A stretch of 64,000 bases of DNA from Halalkalirubrum salinum (GTDB lineage Archaea; Halobacteriota; Halobacteria; Halobacteriales; Haloferacaceae), in NCBI RefSeq assembly GCF_005543295.1, contig NZ_SRSG01000002.1, positions 18,508 to 82,507 on the forward strand, given 5' to 3'. Made by a program: the position numbers and the translations under genes. This document shows positions 8,901 through 17,177 of the stretch, in pieces. The notes under the pieces are model-generated. The model was given only the letters and a program-made list of their open reading frames with translations, was not told the origin of the DNA and did no database searches. Position 1 is the stretch's first letter. Each line of letters begins with the position of its first letter.

Positions 8901-9998
8901 ATGAGTGAACATATTGCAATCGTGCTCGGAACCCGTCCGGAAATAATCAAACTCGCCCCTGTTGTCCGTGCGTGTGAAGCCGGCGAAATCCAGTACACAC
9001 TCATCCACACTGGCCAACACTACTCGAAGTCAATGGATGAGGTCTTTTTTGACCAGCTTGAGCTTCCAGCACCAAACTACAACCTCGCGGTTGGGTCTGC
9101 AGGCCATGGGAGACAGACAGGCCAGATGTTGATTGAACTCGAAGAGATCCTCGAAACAATCCAGCCCAGCACCGTTCTCGTTCAAGGTGATACGAATAGC
9201 GTACTGGCAGGGGCGCTCGCTGCAGGCAAACTTGACGTGACGGTTGGGCACGTCGAGGCTGGCCTCCGTAGCTTCGACCGAGATATGCCCGAGGAACTCA
9301 ACCGGGTCGTCGCCGATCACGTGGCCGATCGCCTCTATGCGCCGACAGACCGAAGCCGACAACAGCTCCGTGACGAGGGCATCCCGCACGATCGAATTAC
9401 GGTCACAGGCAACACGATCGTCGACGCAGTCTCTCAGCATCGAGGGATCGCCGCCGAACGCAGTAGCATTTGTGCAGAGCTCGATATCACAGACGATTTT
9501 TTCATTCTGACCGCCCACAGAGCCGAGAATGTCGACGATCCCGATCGATTCGAACGCCTGCTTGAGGGTGTTGGGCGAGCTGCTGCGGCACACGAAACAG
9601 AGGTGATCTATCCAATCCATCCTCGATCTGCGAAGCGTCTCGAAACGTTTGGACTCACAGTCCCCGATCGAATTCGAACAGTCGAGCCACTCGATTATCT
9701 CGACTTCCTTCGATTAGAATCCGCTGCAGCCCTCATCTTAACCGACTCAGGGGGCGTCCAAGAGGAGGCGTGTATTCTTGGTGTACCGTGTGTGACCCTC
9801 CGCGACAGCACCGAACGACCCGAAACGATCTCCGTTGGCGCGAACCGCTTGTGTCCGCCTGACGGCGGTGAAATCCAGGAGGCGGTCCTAGAGGCGCTTT
9901 TCACAGACCGCAGTTGGGACCCACCATTCGGTGACGGAACCGCTGGGCGACGCATCGTCGAAGACGTGACTGGGAAACAGCTGACCCCGATTCCATGA
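8901..9998 (+). CDS. wecB: UDP-N-acetylglucosamine 2-epimerase (non-hydrolysing)
   Basis: A 365-residue GT-B-fold epimerase that interconverts UDP-GlcNAc and UDP-ManNAc in the cytoplasm. Seen motifs are GTRPEIIKLAPV (about 8-19), QGDTNS, HVEAGLR (catalytic/binding block), PIHPRS and SGGVQEEA with the uridine-binding Glu pair. The ATG at 8901 (M-S-E-H-I) matches the family start. The longer frame upstream does not. The last four bases overlap wecC (ATGA), so the pair is translationally coupled. Together they convert UDP-GlcNAc to UDP-ManNAcA, an acidic sugar for the surface glycan. Confidence 0.96.
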   Translation: MSEHIAIVLGTRPEIIKLAPVVRACEAGEIQYTLIHTGQHYSKSMDEVFFDQLELPAPNYNLAVGSAGHGRQTGQMLIELEEILETIQPSTVLVQGDTNSVLAGALAAGKLDVTVGHVEAGLRSFDRDMPEELNRVVADHVADRLYAPTDRSRQQLRDEGIPHDRITVTGNTIVDAVSQHRGIAAERSSICAELDITDDFFILTAHRAENVDDPDRFERLLEGVGRAAAAHETEVIYPIHPRSAKRLETFGLTVPDRIRTVEPLDYLDFLRLESAAALILTDSGGVQEEACILGVPCVTLRDSTERPETISVGANRLCPPDGGEIQEAVLEALFTDRSWDPPFGDGTAGRRIVEDVTGKQLTPIP

Positions 9999-11251
9999 GT
10001 GAGGTTTGCGTCCACGGACTCGGGTATATTGGTCTCCCAACGGCAGCGATGCTCGCCAATTACGATCACCGCGTGGCTGGGTACGACGCAAATCCAGCGG
10101 TCCGATCCCGGCTGCGGGACGGCGAGGTGCACCTCGACGAGCCGGGGCTTCGCGCGTTCGTTACCCAGGCCCGAGAGTCTGGGAATCTTCGGATTGTCGA
10201 TGAAGGAGTTCCGGCGTCGTATCACGTAATTTGTGTCCCAACTCCGTTCGACCACGAAACCAAACAAGCGGATCTGGAGTATGTCGAATCTGCGGGCCGC
10301 GCCGTGTCGGAGTTAATTCGGCCGGGTGATACGGTCGTCTTGGAGTCGACAGTCCCACCGGGAACGACGACAGATGTGCTCGCCCCGATTCTTGAGGAAT
10401 CAGGCCTTGTCTCTGGGTCAGATTTCGGCCTCGTCCACTGCCCAGAGACCGTGCTCCCGGGTGATATCATCGCCGAGTTGCGCTCAAACGATCGAATCAT
10501 CGGCGGGATCGCCCAACCGTCGATCGACGCAGCAGTGCAACTGTACGAGCCTTTCGTCACCGGCGAGATAAGCACTGTCGAGGACCCAACGGTCGCAGAG
10601 TTCGTGAAGCTTATCCAAAACACCTATCGGGACGTCAACATCGCACTCGCAAACGAGATTGCACGTCTCGCGGGAACCCACGAGATCGACTCACGAACAG
10701 CGATCGAGCTTGCGAACGGACACCCACGGGTCGAACTCCACCAACCAGGCCCTGGCGTCGGCGGTCATTGCCTGCCGATCGATCCGTGGTTCCTCGACGA
10801 CGGGATGGGCACCCTCAATCTCATTTCGACCGCCCGAGCGGTCAATGACGGAATGACCGGCTACGCAATTGAGCTACTGTGTGACGTGCTTGGCTCACTC
10901 GACGGCCGTCGGATTGCAGTTCTTGGGGCAGCGTACAAAGGAAACGTCGATGACACGCGAAACAGTCCGGGTGTGAAACTCGCCCGCGAACTCCACGCCC
11001 ATGGAGATGTAGGAACGACTGTTGCCGTGGCTGACCCCCTCGTATCCGATCCAACACTCGCGCTCACAGACGTCGAAACGGCAACGACCGACGCAGATGC
11101 GATCGTGCTGACAGCAGATCATGACGCGTTCAAAACACTTGATCCAAACGCCATGGTCGACCGGATGCGACGCCCAGTCATCGTCGATACAAAAGCGATA
11201 ATCGATACCGATAAGTGGCAGACTGCCGGCTTCGAGGTTCGGCGGATCTGA
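9995..11251 (+). CDS. wecC: UDP-N-acetyl-D-mannosamine dehydrogenase
   Basis: A 418-residue member of the UDP-glucose/GDP-mannose dehydrogenase family, oxidising C6 of UDP-ManNAc in two NAD-dependent steps to UDP-ManNAcA. The N-terminal Rossmann motif is HGLGYIGLPTA. The catalytic cysteine is Cys259 in GVGGHCLPIDPW. The C-terminal UDP-binding domain carries LGAAYKGNVDDTRNSP. All expected blocks are intact and the length is normal. The start overlaps the wecB stop by 4 bp, which fixes the start codon and indicates an operon. A UDP-glucose-type substrate cannot be strictly excluded, but the coupling to wecB argues for ManNAc. Confidence 0.95.
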   Translation: MSEVCVHGLGYIGLPTAAMLANYDHRVAGYDANPAVRSRLRDGEVHLDEPGLRAFVTQARESGNLRIVDEGVPASYHVICVPTPFDHETKQADLEYVESAGRAVSELIRPGDTVVLESTVPPGTTTDVLAPILEESGLVSGSDFGLVHCPETVLPGDIIAELRSNDRIIGGIAQPSIDAAVQLYEPFVTGEISTVEDPTVAEFVKLIQNTYRDVNIALANEIARLAGTHEIDSRTAIELANGHPRVELHQPGPGVGGHCLPIDPWFLDDGMGTLNLISTARAVNDGMTGYAIELLCDVLGSLDGRRIAVLGAAYKGNVDDTRNSPGVKLARELHAHGDVGTTVAVADPLVSDPTLALTDVETATTDADAIVLTADHDAFKTLDPNAMVDRMRRPVIVDTKAIIDTDKWQTAGFEVRRI

Positions 11252-11366
11252 CACGAAAAGATCGGATTATCGAAGCAGTCGGCGACACAAACGGCTGCTG
11301 GCAGTAGGTGTTAATAGATTGTTTACTCTCAGCGAGGATGGCCTGTATCCAAGTATGCAGGTATTA

Positions 11367-11373
11367 TTTATAA
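11367..11373 (+). promoter_or_regulatory. TATA-like promoter element for the 11399 gene
   Basis: TTTATAA at 11367-11373 ends about 25 bp before the ATG at 11399. This is the archaeal TATA-to-start distance expected for a leaderless or nearly leaderless transcript. It implies that paralogue B has its own promoter and does not only ride on wecC transcription. Confidence 0.5.
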
Positions 11374-11398
11374 GCGTACAACATGTTAACCGATAACG

Positions 11399-11977
11399 AT
11401 GAGTTCCAGCGCGTCAGTGGGAGACGAAAGCAAGGGGGGGAGCATCGAGACGGACACGGCCCCAAGTATAAATGACTTACTCGGTCCGGAACGCGATGCG
11501 CAGACAGACCTCGAGATCGGAGAAGTATTCGAGATACTAAAAAACGATCGCCGTCGAATGGTTATTGAGTATCTAAAAAATCAAGAAGACGGCTGCGCAA
11601 CCTTAGATGTTGTAGCCGAGCATATCGCGGCGATCGAAAACGGCGTTGACGTCTCACAGATATCCTCGAGCCAGCGCAAGCGCGTCTACATTGGATTGTA
11701 TCAGTGTCACCTCCCAAAGATGGATGAGTACGGGGTCGTCGACTACGAAAAGAGCCGAGGGACGATCGAGCTCAAAGACATCTCTCAGTTTGATCGATAC
11801 CTCGATACCGATGCGGAACCGACGAATGACGGGCAAGCCGAACTTGCAATCGCGGTCGGCGTCTCTGGGATCGTCCTCGTCGGACTCTCTGGTATCGGGC
11901 CCCTCACAGCCGTTCCGAGTATCGCTTGGACACTTGTTGCCCTTTCTGCGTTGCTCGGGCTCGGAATCTACAGATGA
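11399..11977 (+). CDS. winged-helix membrane protein, DUF7344-like (paralogue B)
   Basis: A 192-residue paralogue of the proteins at 6712-7218 and 21788-22321. After a polar, acidic N-terminal extension of about 35 residues comes the winged-helix-like domain with FEILKNDRRRMVIEYL, then SSQRKRVYIGLYQCHLPKM, then a V-V-D-Y-E strand. Two C-terminal hydrophobic helices follow (about 142-162 and 168-190), and the protein stops just after the second. The R-K-R-x-Y-x-x-L-Y-Q-x-H-x-P-K block is shared by all three copies and is the best family signature. It follows wecC by 147 bp and has its own TATA-like box. A role in controlling glycan genes is inferred from position only. Confidence 0.8.
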   Translation: MSSSASVGDESKGGSIETDTAPSINDLLGPERDAQTDLEIGEVFEILKNDRRRMVIEYLKNQEDGCATLDVVAEHIAAIENGVDVSQISSSQRKRVYIGLYQCHLPKMDEYGVVDYEKSRGTIELKDISQFDRYLDTDAEPTNDGQAELAIAVGVSGIVLVGLSGIGPLTAVPSIAWTLVALSALLGLGIYR

Positions 11978-12034
11978 GCAAGGCGAGTGCCTCGGGGCTT
12001 GACCCCGAGGTACTTCACAAACGGCAGTAGCGTG

Positions 12035-12937
12035 TTAGCTCCCATCGCAGGGAAGTGATGCAAGCCCTTCGTCGATAGATACGGTGGGCTGATAGCCAAG
12101 TGACTCACGTGCGCGAGTGATATCTGCACAGCTGTGCTGGATATCTCCTGCCCGGGGCTCTGTGTGGACGAGTTCGGAGCGGCTTTCAGTGACTGATTTG
12201 ATCCGTTCGGCCAACTCGCGGATGGTGATCGGATTCCCGGTTCCGACGTTGTACGCGCCACCGACTGCATCTGTGGTCGCGGCTGCGATGTTTGCGCGGA
12301 CGATGTCGTCAACGTGGACAAAATCGCGCGTCTGGGTTCCGTCACCGTGAATTGTGATCGGGTCGTCCTGTCGTGCTTGGCTCAAAAACGCACGAATAAC
12401 GCCAGCATACTGCCCGCCCCGCTGACCCGGACCGTACACATTAAAATACCGGAGCGAAACCGTTTCGAGCCCGTAGAGGTCGTGATACAGTTTGGCGTAT
12501 CGATCGGTTGCGAGCTTGTCCAGTCCGTACGGAGACGTCGGTTCCAATGGATCCGTTTCGGCGATTGGTACGCGATCGGGCTCGCCGTAGACTGCTGCGC
12601 TCGACGCAACGACAACACGGGTGTCGTGTTCACGGGCAGCCTCAAACACATTCAAACTACCTGTTGCATTGATTTCGTGGGAGCGACAGGGATTCGCAAC
12701 TGATTCAGCGACGCTTACCAGTGCTGCCTCGTGAAAGACGATGTCGCATCCAGCAACCGCCTGTTTGACCGTCTCCTGGTCTCGGATGTCGCCTTGAATA
12801 ACCCGGACCGATGTCGGATCAGTCGGTCGATCAACGTCCAATACAGTGACACGGTTTGCCGGCGTTAATGAATCTGCCAGATGGCTGCCGATAAACCCTG
12901 AACCGCCGGTGATCAAGATATCAGTCTCTGTGAGCAC
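12035..12937 (-). CDS. NAD-dependent nucleotide-sugar epimerase/dehydratase (GalE-like)
   Basis: A 300-residue extended short-chain dehydrogenase. The NAD-binding motif is GGSGFIGSHL (11-20). The catalytic pair is Tyr137 and Lys141 in SPYGLDKLATD, with the serine strand ASSAAVYGEPD before it. The C-terminal half has the sugar-binding features of UDP-glucose/UDP-glucuronate 4-epimerase relatives (YFNVYGPGQ, DFVHVDD, YNVGTG). It starts with GTG at 12937. Substrate could be UDP-glucose, UDP-GlcNAc or a uronic acid derivative. Convergent with the winged-helix gene and divergent from padR. Confidence 0.88.
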   Translation of the reverse strand: MLTETDILITGGSGFIGSHLADSLTPANRVTVLDVDRPTDPTSVRVIQGDIRDQETVKQAVAGCDIVFHEAALVSVAESVANPCRSHEINATGSLNVFEAAREHDTRVVVASSAAVYGEPDRVPIAETDPLEPTSPYGLDKLATDRYAKLYHDLYGLETVSLRYFNVYGPGQRGGQYAGVIRAFLSQARQDDPITIHGDGTQTRDFVHVDDIVRANIAAATTDAVGGAYNVGTGNPITIRELAERIKSVTESRSELVHTEPRAGDIQHSCADITRARESLGYQPTVSIDEGLASLPCDGS

Positions 12938-13041
12938 AACTGAATCTCAGCCAGCGGAGGGTTTGTTATAGGCTGGCTGATGAGGAACGCACCAACAGAA
13001 TCGATTCAAATTCGGAGAATTCCGACCCACAGAATCGGCGT

Positions 13042-13061
13042 ATTCCCCTGTTAGCGGGAAT
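13042..13061. promoter_or_regulatory. inverted repeat upstream of the PadR gene (operator candidate)
   Basis: ATTCCC and GGGAAT form a perfect 6-bp inverted repeat around an 8-bp centre. It lies in the 155-bp divergent region between the GalE-like gene and the PadR-type regulator, just upstream of an ATATTA-like box near 13070. PadR proteins commonly bind short palindromes in their own promoter, so autoregulation is plausible but unproven. Confidence 0.35.
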
Positions 13062-13104
13062 TTCACTCATATTAACCAAATGACTCCCTCCCGTGTCCTC
13101 GTAC

Positions 13105-13383
13105 ATGTTCGAACTGACGGGGTTTCAACGAGACCTGTTGTATGTGGCCGCTGGATTGGATCACCCATCGGGACAGACGATCGGTTCCGAGCTACAAAAA
13201 GAGATCGACACCATCACCCACGGGCGGTTATATCCAAATTTGGATACACTCGTCGAGCTCGGATATCTCGAACAGGGGCGTATGGATAAACGGACGAACT
13301 ATTACGAACTCACAGAGGCCGGCAAAACAGCGCTAGAGGAGCGTCGAAGCTGGGAAAATCAGTACGTTGATTTGACCGATTGA
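13105..13383 (+). CDS. PadR-family transcriptional regulator
   Basis: A 92-residue winged-helix regulator of the short haloarchaeal PadR type. It starts M-F-E-L-T-G-F-Q-R-D-L-L-Y, has the recognition segment GRLYPNLDTLVELGYL and the wing R-T-N-Y-Y-E-L-T, and ends with a short helix. ATG 13105 is preferred. The GTG at 13093 would add only four residues. There is no separate ligand domain, so it probably dimerises by its terminal helices. It is divergent from the GalE-like gene, with an inverted repeat between them, and could control that gene and itself. Confidence 0.88.
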   Translation: MFELTGFQRDLLYVAAGLDHPSGQTIGSELQKEIDTITHGRLYPNLDTLVELGYLEQGRMDKRTNYYELTEAGKTALEERRSWENQYVDLTD

Positions 13384-13496
13384 TAAGGAAATTATCGGAG
13401 CCACCCAGAGGATTCGATACCATCCGCTAACCCAGTACCTCGATCCACCACCAGAAAACGAGGAACTCCTCGGATAACCCCGATACGACAGTCACT

Positions 13497-13555
13497 AGTA
13501 CCGTTTGCGGTTGTGTTCGCACTGCAGTGGCCCAACTGCGGCGCAACCGCGCTCG
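13497..13555 (+). repeat. MITE-terminus-like relic (copy 1)
   Basis: Begins TAGTACCGTTTGC and ends in a GCGGCGCAACCGCGCT-like segment, paralleling the sequences at 15233, 28168 and 52291. It lies just inside the 3' non-coding side of the HalOD1 gene. Similarity is by eye and this copy is the most diverged. Confidence 0.3.
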
Positions 13556-13572
13556 AAGCCCTCAACAGTCTG

Positions 13573-13905
13573 TTATCTGTCTGTGATCCTCGAATGATGG
13601 TGATCGATCGGAGAAACAAGTATGTGACCGTCGCGGTACACCACAACGGTACAGCCTTGATGGGTAAACACGACGTGATCAGTGCGGTACTCCTCGGACT
13701 GATAGATCGTAAAAAGCTGATCTAGGCTGTCGGTGTTGATCGCCTCTGATAACGGCGGGCCACGTTCGGGGGTTGTTCGGTTGCATTCGGCGATTGCCTG
13801 TACAACTGAGTGGCTGAGCGGCTCCGAAGCACTCCAGTCGTGTTGATGGTGATAGATGTTTAGGACGTAGTCCACTGGGCCAGTGTTCGAGGGATCTTTG
13901 GTCAT
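13573..13905 (-). CDS. stand-alone HalOD1 output-domain protein (second copy)
   Basis: A 110-residue protein with a single diverged HalOD1 domain. Visible are the first helix around LSHSVVQAIAEC, the PPLSEAINTDSLDQL core (x-P-P-L-x-x-x-I-x-x-D-x-L), and the final strands around H-V-V-F-T-H-Q-G-C-T-V-V-V-Y. The ATG at 13905 (M-T-K-D-P) is chosen because upstream codons look non-coding. It shares only the domain core with the copy at 7284-7589. Function unknown. Such small proteins may act as signalling output modules or partners in haloarchaea. Confidence 0.72.
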   Translation of the reverse strand: MTKDPSNTGPVDYVLNIYHHQHDWSASEPLSHSVVQAIAECNRTTPERGPPLSEAINTDSLDQLFTIYQSEEYRTDHVVFTHQGCTVVVYRDGHILVSPIDHHHSRITDR

Positions 13906-14128
13906 GATCACACGGATCTTAGTAGGATATATCAATGTGTGTGCTTTGTTATACACCCTCCCACAGTAGGGTGAAAAAAATGCTCACGGATAATCTCCGG
14001 TTTGCAATGAGAATATCCGTTTCTGACATCTCTACTACAAATATTGCGTCGAAGGACGGTCTGGTTCTGCCGACGTTAGTACATACATATCTTAGAACAT
14101 CTATGGGAAATCAGTTGTATACTTCAGT

Positions 14129-15085
14129 ATGCGTGAGACGGCGACCGTCGCGGCGGTAATCGCGACAATGAATCGGCCGGGATACGTACGAGAAGCGATC
14201 GAGAGCGCCTGTGAACAGACCTACGGCCACATTGAGATCGTCGTCGTTGATGGCAGCGATGATCAACGAACAGCAACTGTCGTCTCCGAGCTCCGATCAA
14301 CCTATCCCGAGCGCCGCATTGTCTATCGACACAACGACGAACCGAAAGGACTCCCTGCGGCACGGAACCAGGCGATCGCCGAAACAGACGCAGCGTACAT
14401 CGCGTTCCTTGACGACGACGATCGGTGGCATCCCCAGAAGACAAAAAAACAACTATCGCGGTTCGAATCGAGTGATGGATCAGTTGGACTGGTGTATACT
14501 GGAGCCTATCACATCGACGAGCGCGGAACGAGACTTCGAACGATCCGTCCGTGCTCAGATGAGTTGACAATTCTCGAACTATCCGTCGAAAACGTGATCG
14601 GCACACCCTCCAGCGTGATGGTGACGAGAGAGGCCTTCGATTGGGTCGGTGGGTTTGACGAATCTATGCGGTACTGCGAGGACTGGGACTTCTATCTCAG
14701 AGTTGCTTCTGCGTACGACATTGCGTGCATCGCCGAACCGCTCATTGATCGGCGATATCACGACGAGTCGATGATCGCTGATCTCGACTCATTGTTTCGA
14801 TACCGAAAACAGTTACTAGCGAAACATGCCGACACGCTGGACGCTCACGGAACCACCGCGCGTGCATGGAACAAACACCGCAGGGACGCGGCTGAAACAC
14901 ACCTCAACGCTGGCAACAGGGCACAGGCCAGAGAATTATACTATACCCTGTTTGTTACTGATGGTGACCGTAGAGCCGGTATTGCCTACCTCATCCTTTC
15001 ATTGTTTTCAGCCGATCGAGCCCGATCGGCTATTCATGCGCTCTCGGCTATCGAACGCCAGTTCAAAAACGAAGGTACCGCGTAA
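14129..15085 (+). CDS. family 2 glycosyltransferase
   Basis: A 318-residue GT-A enzyme. The N-terminal nucleotide-binding block is V-A-A-V-I-A-T-M-N-R-P-G-Y-V, followed by IEIVVVDGSDD, LPAARNQAIAE, the metal-binding IAFLDDDDRWHPQK, and a GTPSSVMVTREAF acceptor-side block. The C-terminal approximately 90 residues form a helical TPR-like extension (ARELYYTLF), as in the related enzymes at 20606-21610 and 45614-46576. It is soluble or peripherally bound and likely adds one sugar of the repeat unit on a lipid carrier. It stands alone, with non-coding DNA on both sides. Donor and acceptor unknown. Confidence 0.88.
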   Translation: MRETATVAAVIATMNRPGYVREAIESACEQTYGHIEIVVVDGSDDQRTATVVSELRSTYPERRIVYRHNDEPKGLPAARNQAIAETDAAYIAFLDDDDRWHPQKTKKQLSRFESSDGSVGLVYTGAYHIDERGTRLRTIRPCSDELTILELSVENVIGTPSSVMVTREAFDWVGGFDESMRYCEDWDFYLRVASAYDIACIAEPLIDRRYHDESMIADLDSLFRYRKQLLAKHADTLDAHGTTARAWNKHRRDAAETHLNAGNRAQARELYYTLFVTDGDRRAGIAYLILSLFSADRARSAIHALSAIERQFKNEGTA

Positions 15086-15571
15086 ATAGGCCACACAGGA
15101 TATCAGATGAACTACTCAGCTTCGAGTTCGAGACGTGGAACGTGTTTTGTGCGTGGGGACGGCAGCGTTCTGATCTGTGACAGAACAAAACTGACGGAGT
15201 TAGAACCGGTCTTCGGACCACAGTAATTATACTAGCGTTCACAATCGTGTTGCCACTGCTGTTCATGAACCACCGGCGCAAACGCTCTTGGACCCGATAC
15301 CGTACGATTTGTTGTACAGGCTGACAACCGCTGCGATACGCTCGCGACTGAGAACGCAATGGCGAACGGTACAGTATGTCAACTTGGCTCTGTTGAAATC
15401 ATTTGTTTCTGATATGTCTCAGACTACTGAATATAGAGGTTGTAGTCGGCAGATCGGTACCAGTAGGCTCAAACTATAACAGTAGTGGCATACACCCTCG
15501 TATGTTCGAATAACTGGTCGCATACACTCACTACCCAGCGACTTTTTTGAGTTGTAATAATAAGCAGTGGT
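15086..15571. other. 486-bp non-coding stretch with relic sequence
   Basis: No gene is supported here. The region is poorer in G+C than its surroundings and contains a MITE-terminus-like sequence at 15233-15288 plus a G-G-C-T-C-T-G-T-T-G-A-A-A motif near 15385, which resembles insertion-sequence ends but has no visible partner. The short open frames on both strands have no family similarity. It probably marks an old insertion or deletion between two gene blocks. Confidence 0.45.
15233..15288 (+). repeat. MITE-terminus-like relic (copy 2)
   Basis: Starts TAGCGTTCACAA and continues through GCTGTTCATGAAC and CGGCGCAAACGCTC. Aligned by eye it closely matches 28168-28220 (TAGCGTTTACAA, GCTGTTCAGGAAC) and the minus-strand copy at 18426-18480. 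Confidence 0.4.
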
Positions 15572-16969
15572 GTGACGTTCGACAATCTCTCCAACAATCG
15601 GAGTACGGCAGTTGAGACATTTATTGCGGACTGGCTGACTCAACACCGGATTCCGGGTGCTGCGGTCGCTATCGTTGATGCTGACGGTGACCCGTCCGTG
15701 TCTGCGGAAGGATTCGGTGCTCGAACACTTGAGACCAATACACCGGTCACAGCAGATACTTTGTTCGGGGTTGGGTCGTGCACGAAGCCGTTCACGGCAA
15801 CGGCGATTATGCAACTCGTGGAAGCAGGCGATCTCGCAGTTGATGATCCTGTCTCGGAGTACCTCCCGCATTTGGCGGACGCGCCCGGTGACTTGATCAC
15901 AATCGAAGAATTGCTCACTCATACGTCGGGGATGCCCAGTGACGGTGCAGCAGGCCCGCTTATTACTCGGTGGCTTGGCGTCGGCGGTGGAGAAATCCCG
16001 TTGTCGAGTGAGGCTGATTTCCGCCGACACGTGCAGGGTTCGACTGATCGCCGGGTCACTGACCGAGATACGTTCTTTTATTACAACTCCGGGTACATCA
16101 TGCTCGGTCAGATTATCGAGCAAATCACCGGTCAAGACTTCTCCACATACGTCGAAGAGGAAATCCTTGCGCCACTAGGGATGGATCGAGCTACATTCGA
16201 TCAGGATGCGTTTGAGGCGGATTCGAATCGCATGACGCCATACATGAAGCAGGAGGGAGCCTCCACGGAGGCTGGGTTCCCGTTTGACCCACTTATTCAC
16301 CCGGCTGGAGGACTTATTGCCTCGGTTCGAGACCTCGCCAAATATATGCAAGGCGTGTTTGGAGGGACAGCACTCGGCGCAGACAGGGTCGTTACTGCCA
16401 AGAGCCTAGAGATGATGACGAAGCACGTCGGAAGCTTGAGTGCGTATTTCGACGGACAGGATCTTGGATATGGGTACGGCTTTATGATGCAGGAGTTCCT
16501 TGACGATCGGTGGATCGGCCATGGTGGCTCTATCGGTGTCTCGACCGCGTGGTTCGGCTACCTTGAGGACGCTGACGTAGGGGTTGCTGTTGCCTGCACA
16601 ACCAGTCCAGAGACCCGTCCAATGGATGCTGGGATGGCTGTTATGGGGCTACTTCAGGACAAGACGCCCGAAACAGTCCAACCTCATTATCGGTTGATGA
16701 GCACGCTGGAAGCTGTCACGGGCAAGTACGCAGGGTACCGGAACACTATGGGGGCATCAGTTGAACGAGTCGGTGGCGGACTCAAAATTGAGGTTGATGG
16801 TGCTGTCGGTGGGCAAGAACTATTGCTTACGCCGACACGTATTGAGGACGACCTCCTCGTGTGTACAACAGTCACAGCGGCTGGAATGGAGCGCGAGATT
16901 CGTTTCGAATTCGGTGACGGGAACGTTGATCTCTTCGTTGGTCGGCTTCGCCTTCGGCACGCAGCGTAA
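15572..16969 (+). CDS. serine hydrolase, class C beta-lactamase/CubicO-like
   Basis: A 465-residue penicillin-binding-fold hydrolase. The nucleophile motif S-x-x-K is Ser69-Cys-Thr-Lys72, the second motif is Tyr170-Tyr-Asn172, and a third GHGG block lies near residue 313, replacing KTG as in many esterase-like members. The C-terminal approximately 120 residues form a lipocalin-like domain. There is no signal peptide, so it is probably cytoplasmic and acts as an esterase or D-amino peptidase rather than on a peptidoglycan wall, which haloarchaea lack. It starts with GTG at 15572. It stands apart from the glycan genes in function. The substrate is unknown. Confidence 0.87.
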   Translation: MTFDNLSNNRSTAVETFIADWLTQHRIPGAAVAIVDADGDPSVSAEGFGARTLETNTPVTADTLFGVGSCTKPFTATAIMQLVEAGDLAVDDPVSEYLPHLADAPGDLITIEELLTHTSGMPSDGAAGPLITRWLGVGGGEIPLSSEADFRRHVQGSTDRRVTDRDTFFYYNSGYIMLGQIIEQITGQDFSTYVEEEILAPLGMDRATFDQDAFEADSNRMTPYMKQEGASTEAGFPFDPLIHPAGGLIASVRDLAKYMQGVFGGTALGADRVVTAKSLEMMTKHVGSLSAYFDGQDLGYGYGFMMQEFLDDRWIGHGGSIGVSTAWFGYLEDADVGVAVACTTSPETRPMDAGMAVMGLLQDKTPETVQPHYRLMSTLEAVTGKYAGYRNTMGASVERVGGGLKIEVDGAVGGQELLLTPTRIEDDLLVCTTVTAAGMEREIRFEFGDGNVDLFVGRLRLRHAA

Positions 16970-17177
16970 CACCTCGTCGGGTTGTTTTGCATTCACAGCC
17001 ACTAACGGGTGCCACAGGTGACCATGGCATCATTACCTACGTGTGTATCAATAGAACATCAGCTACAGCCTCATTATTCGCAAGAGTCGCGCGTTGTATT
17101 TAGCACACATAATATATCAGATTCTAAGGTTTTCAACATAGCCGTCAACTTATATACTAACTTGGTTTCGAGGATAA

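Noticed and set aside
8563..8919. N-terminal extension of the GT2 gene by 119 codons
   Set aside because: The frame is open but the translation is Cys-rich and unlike any glycosyltransferase N terminus. The ATG at 8562 gives a normal family length.
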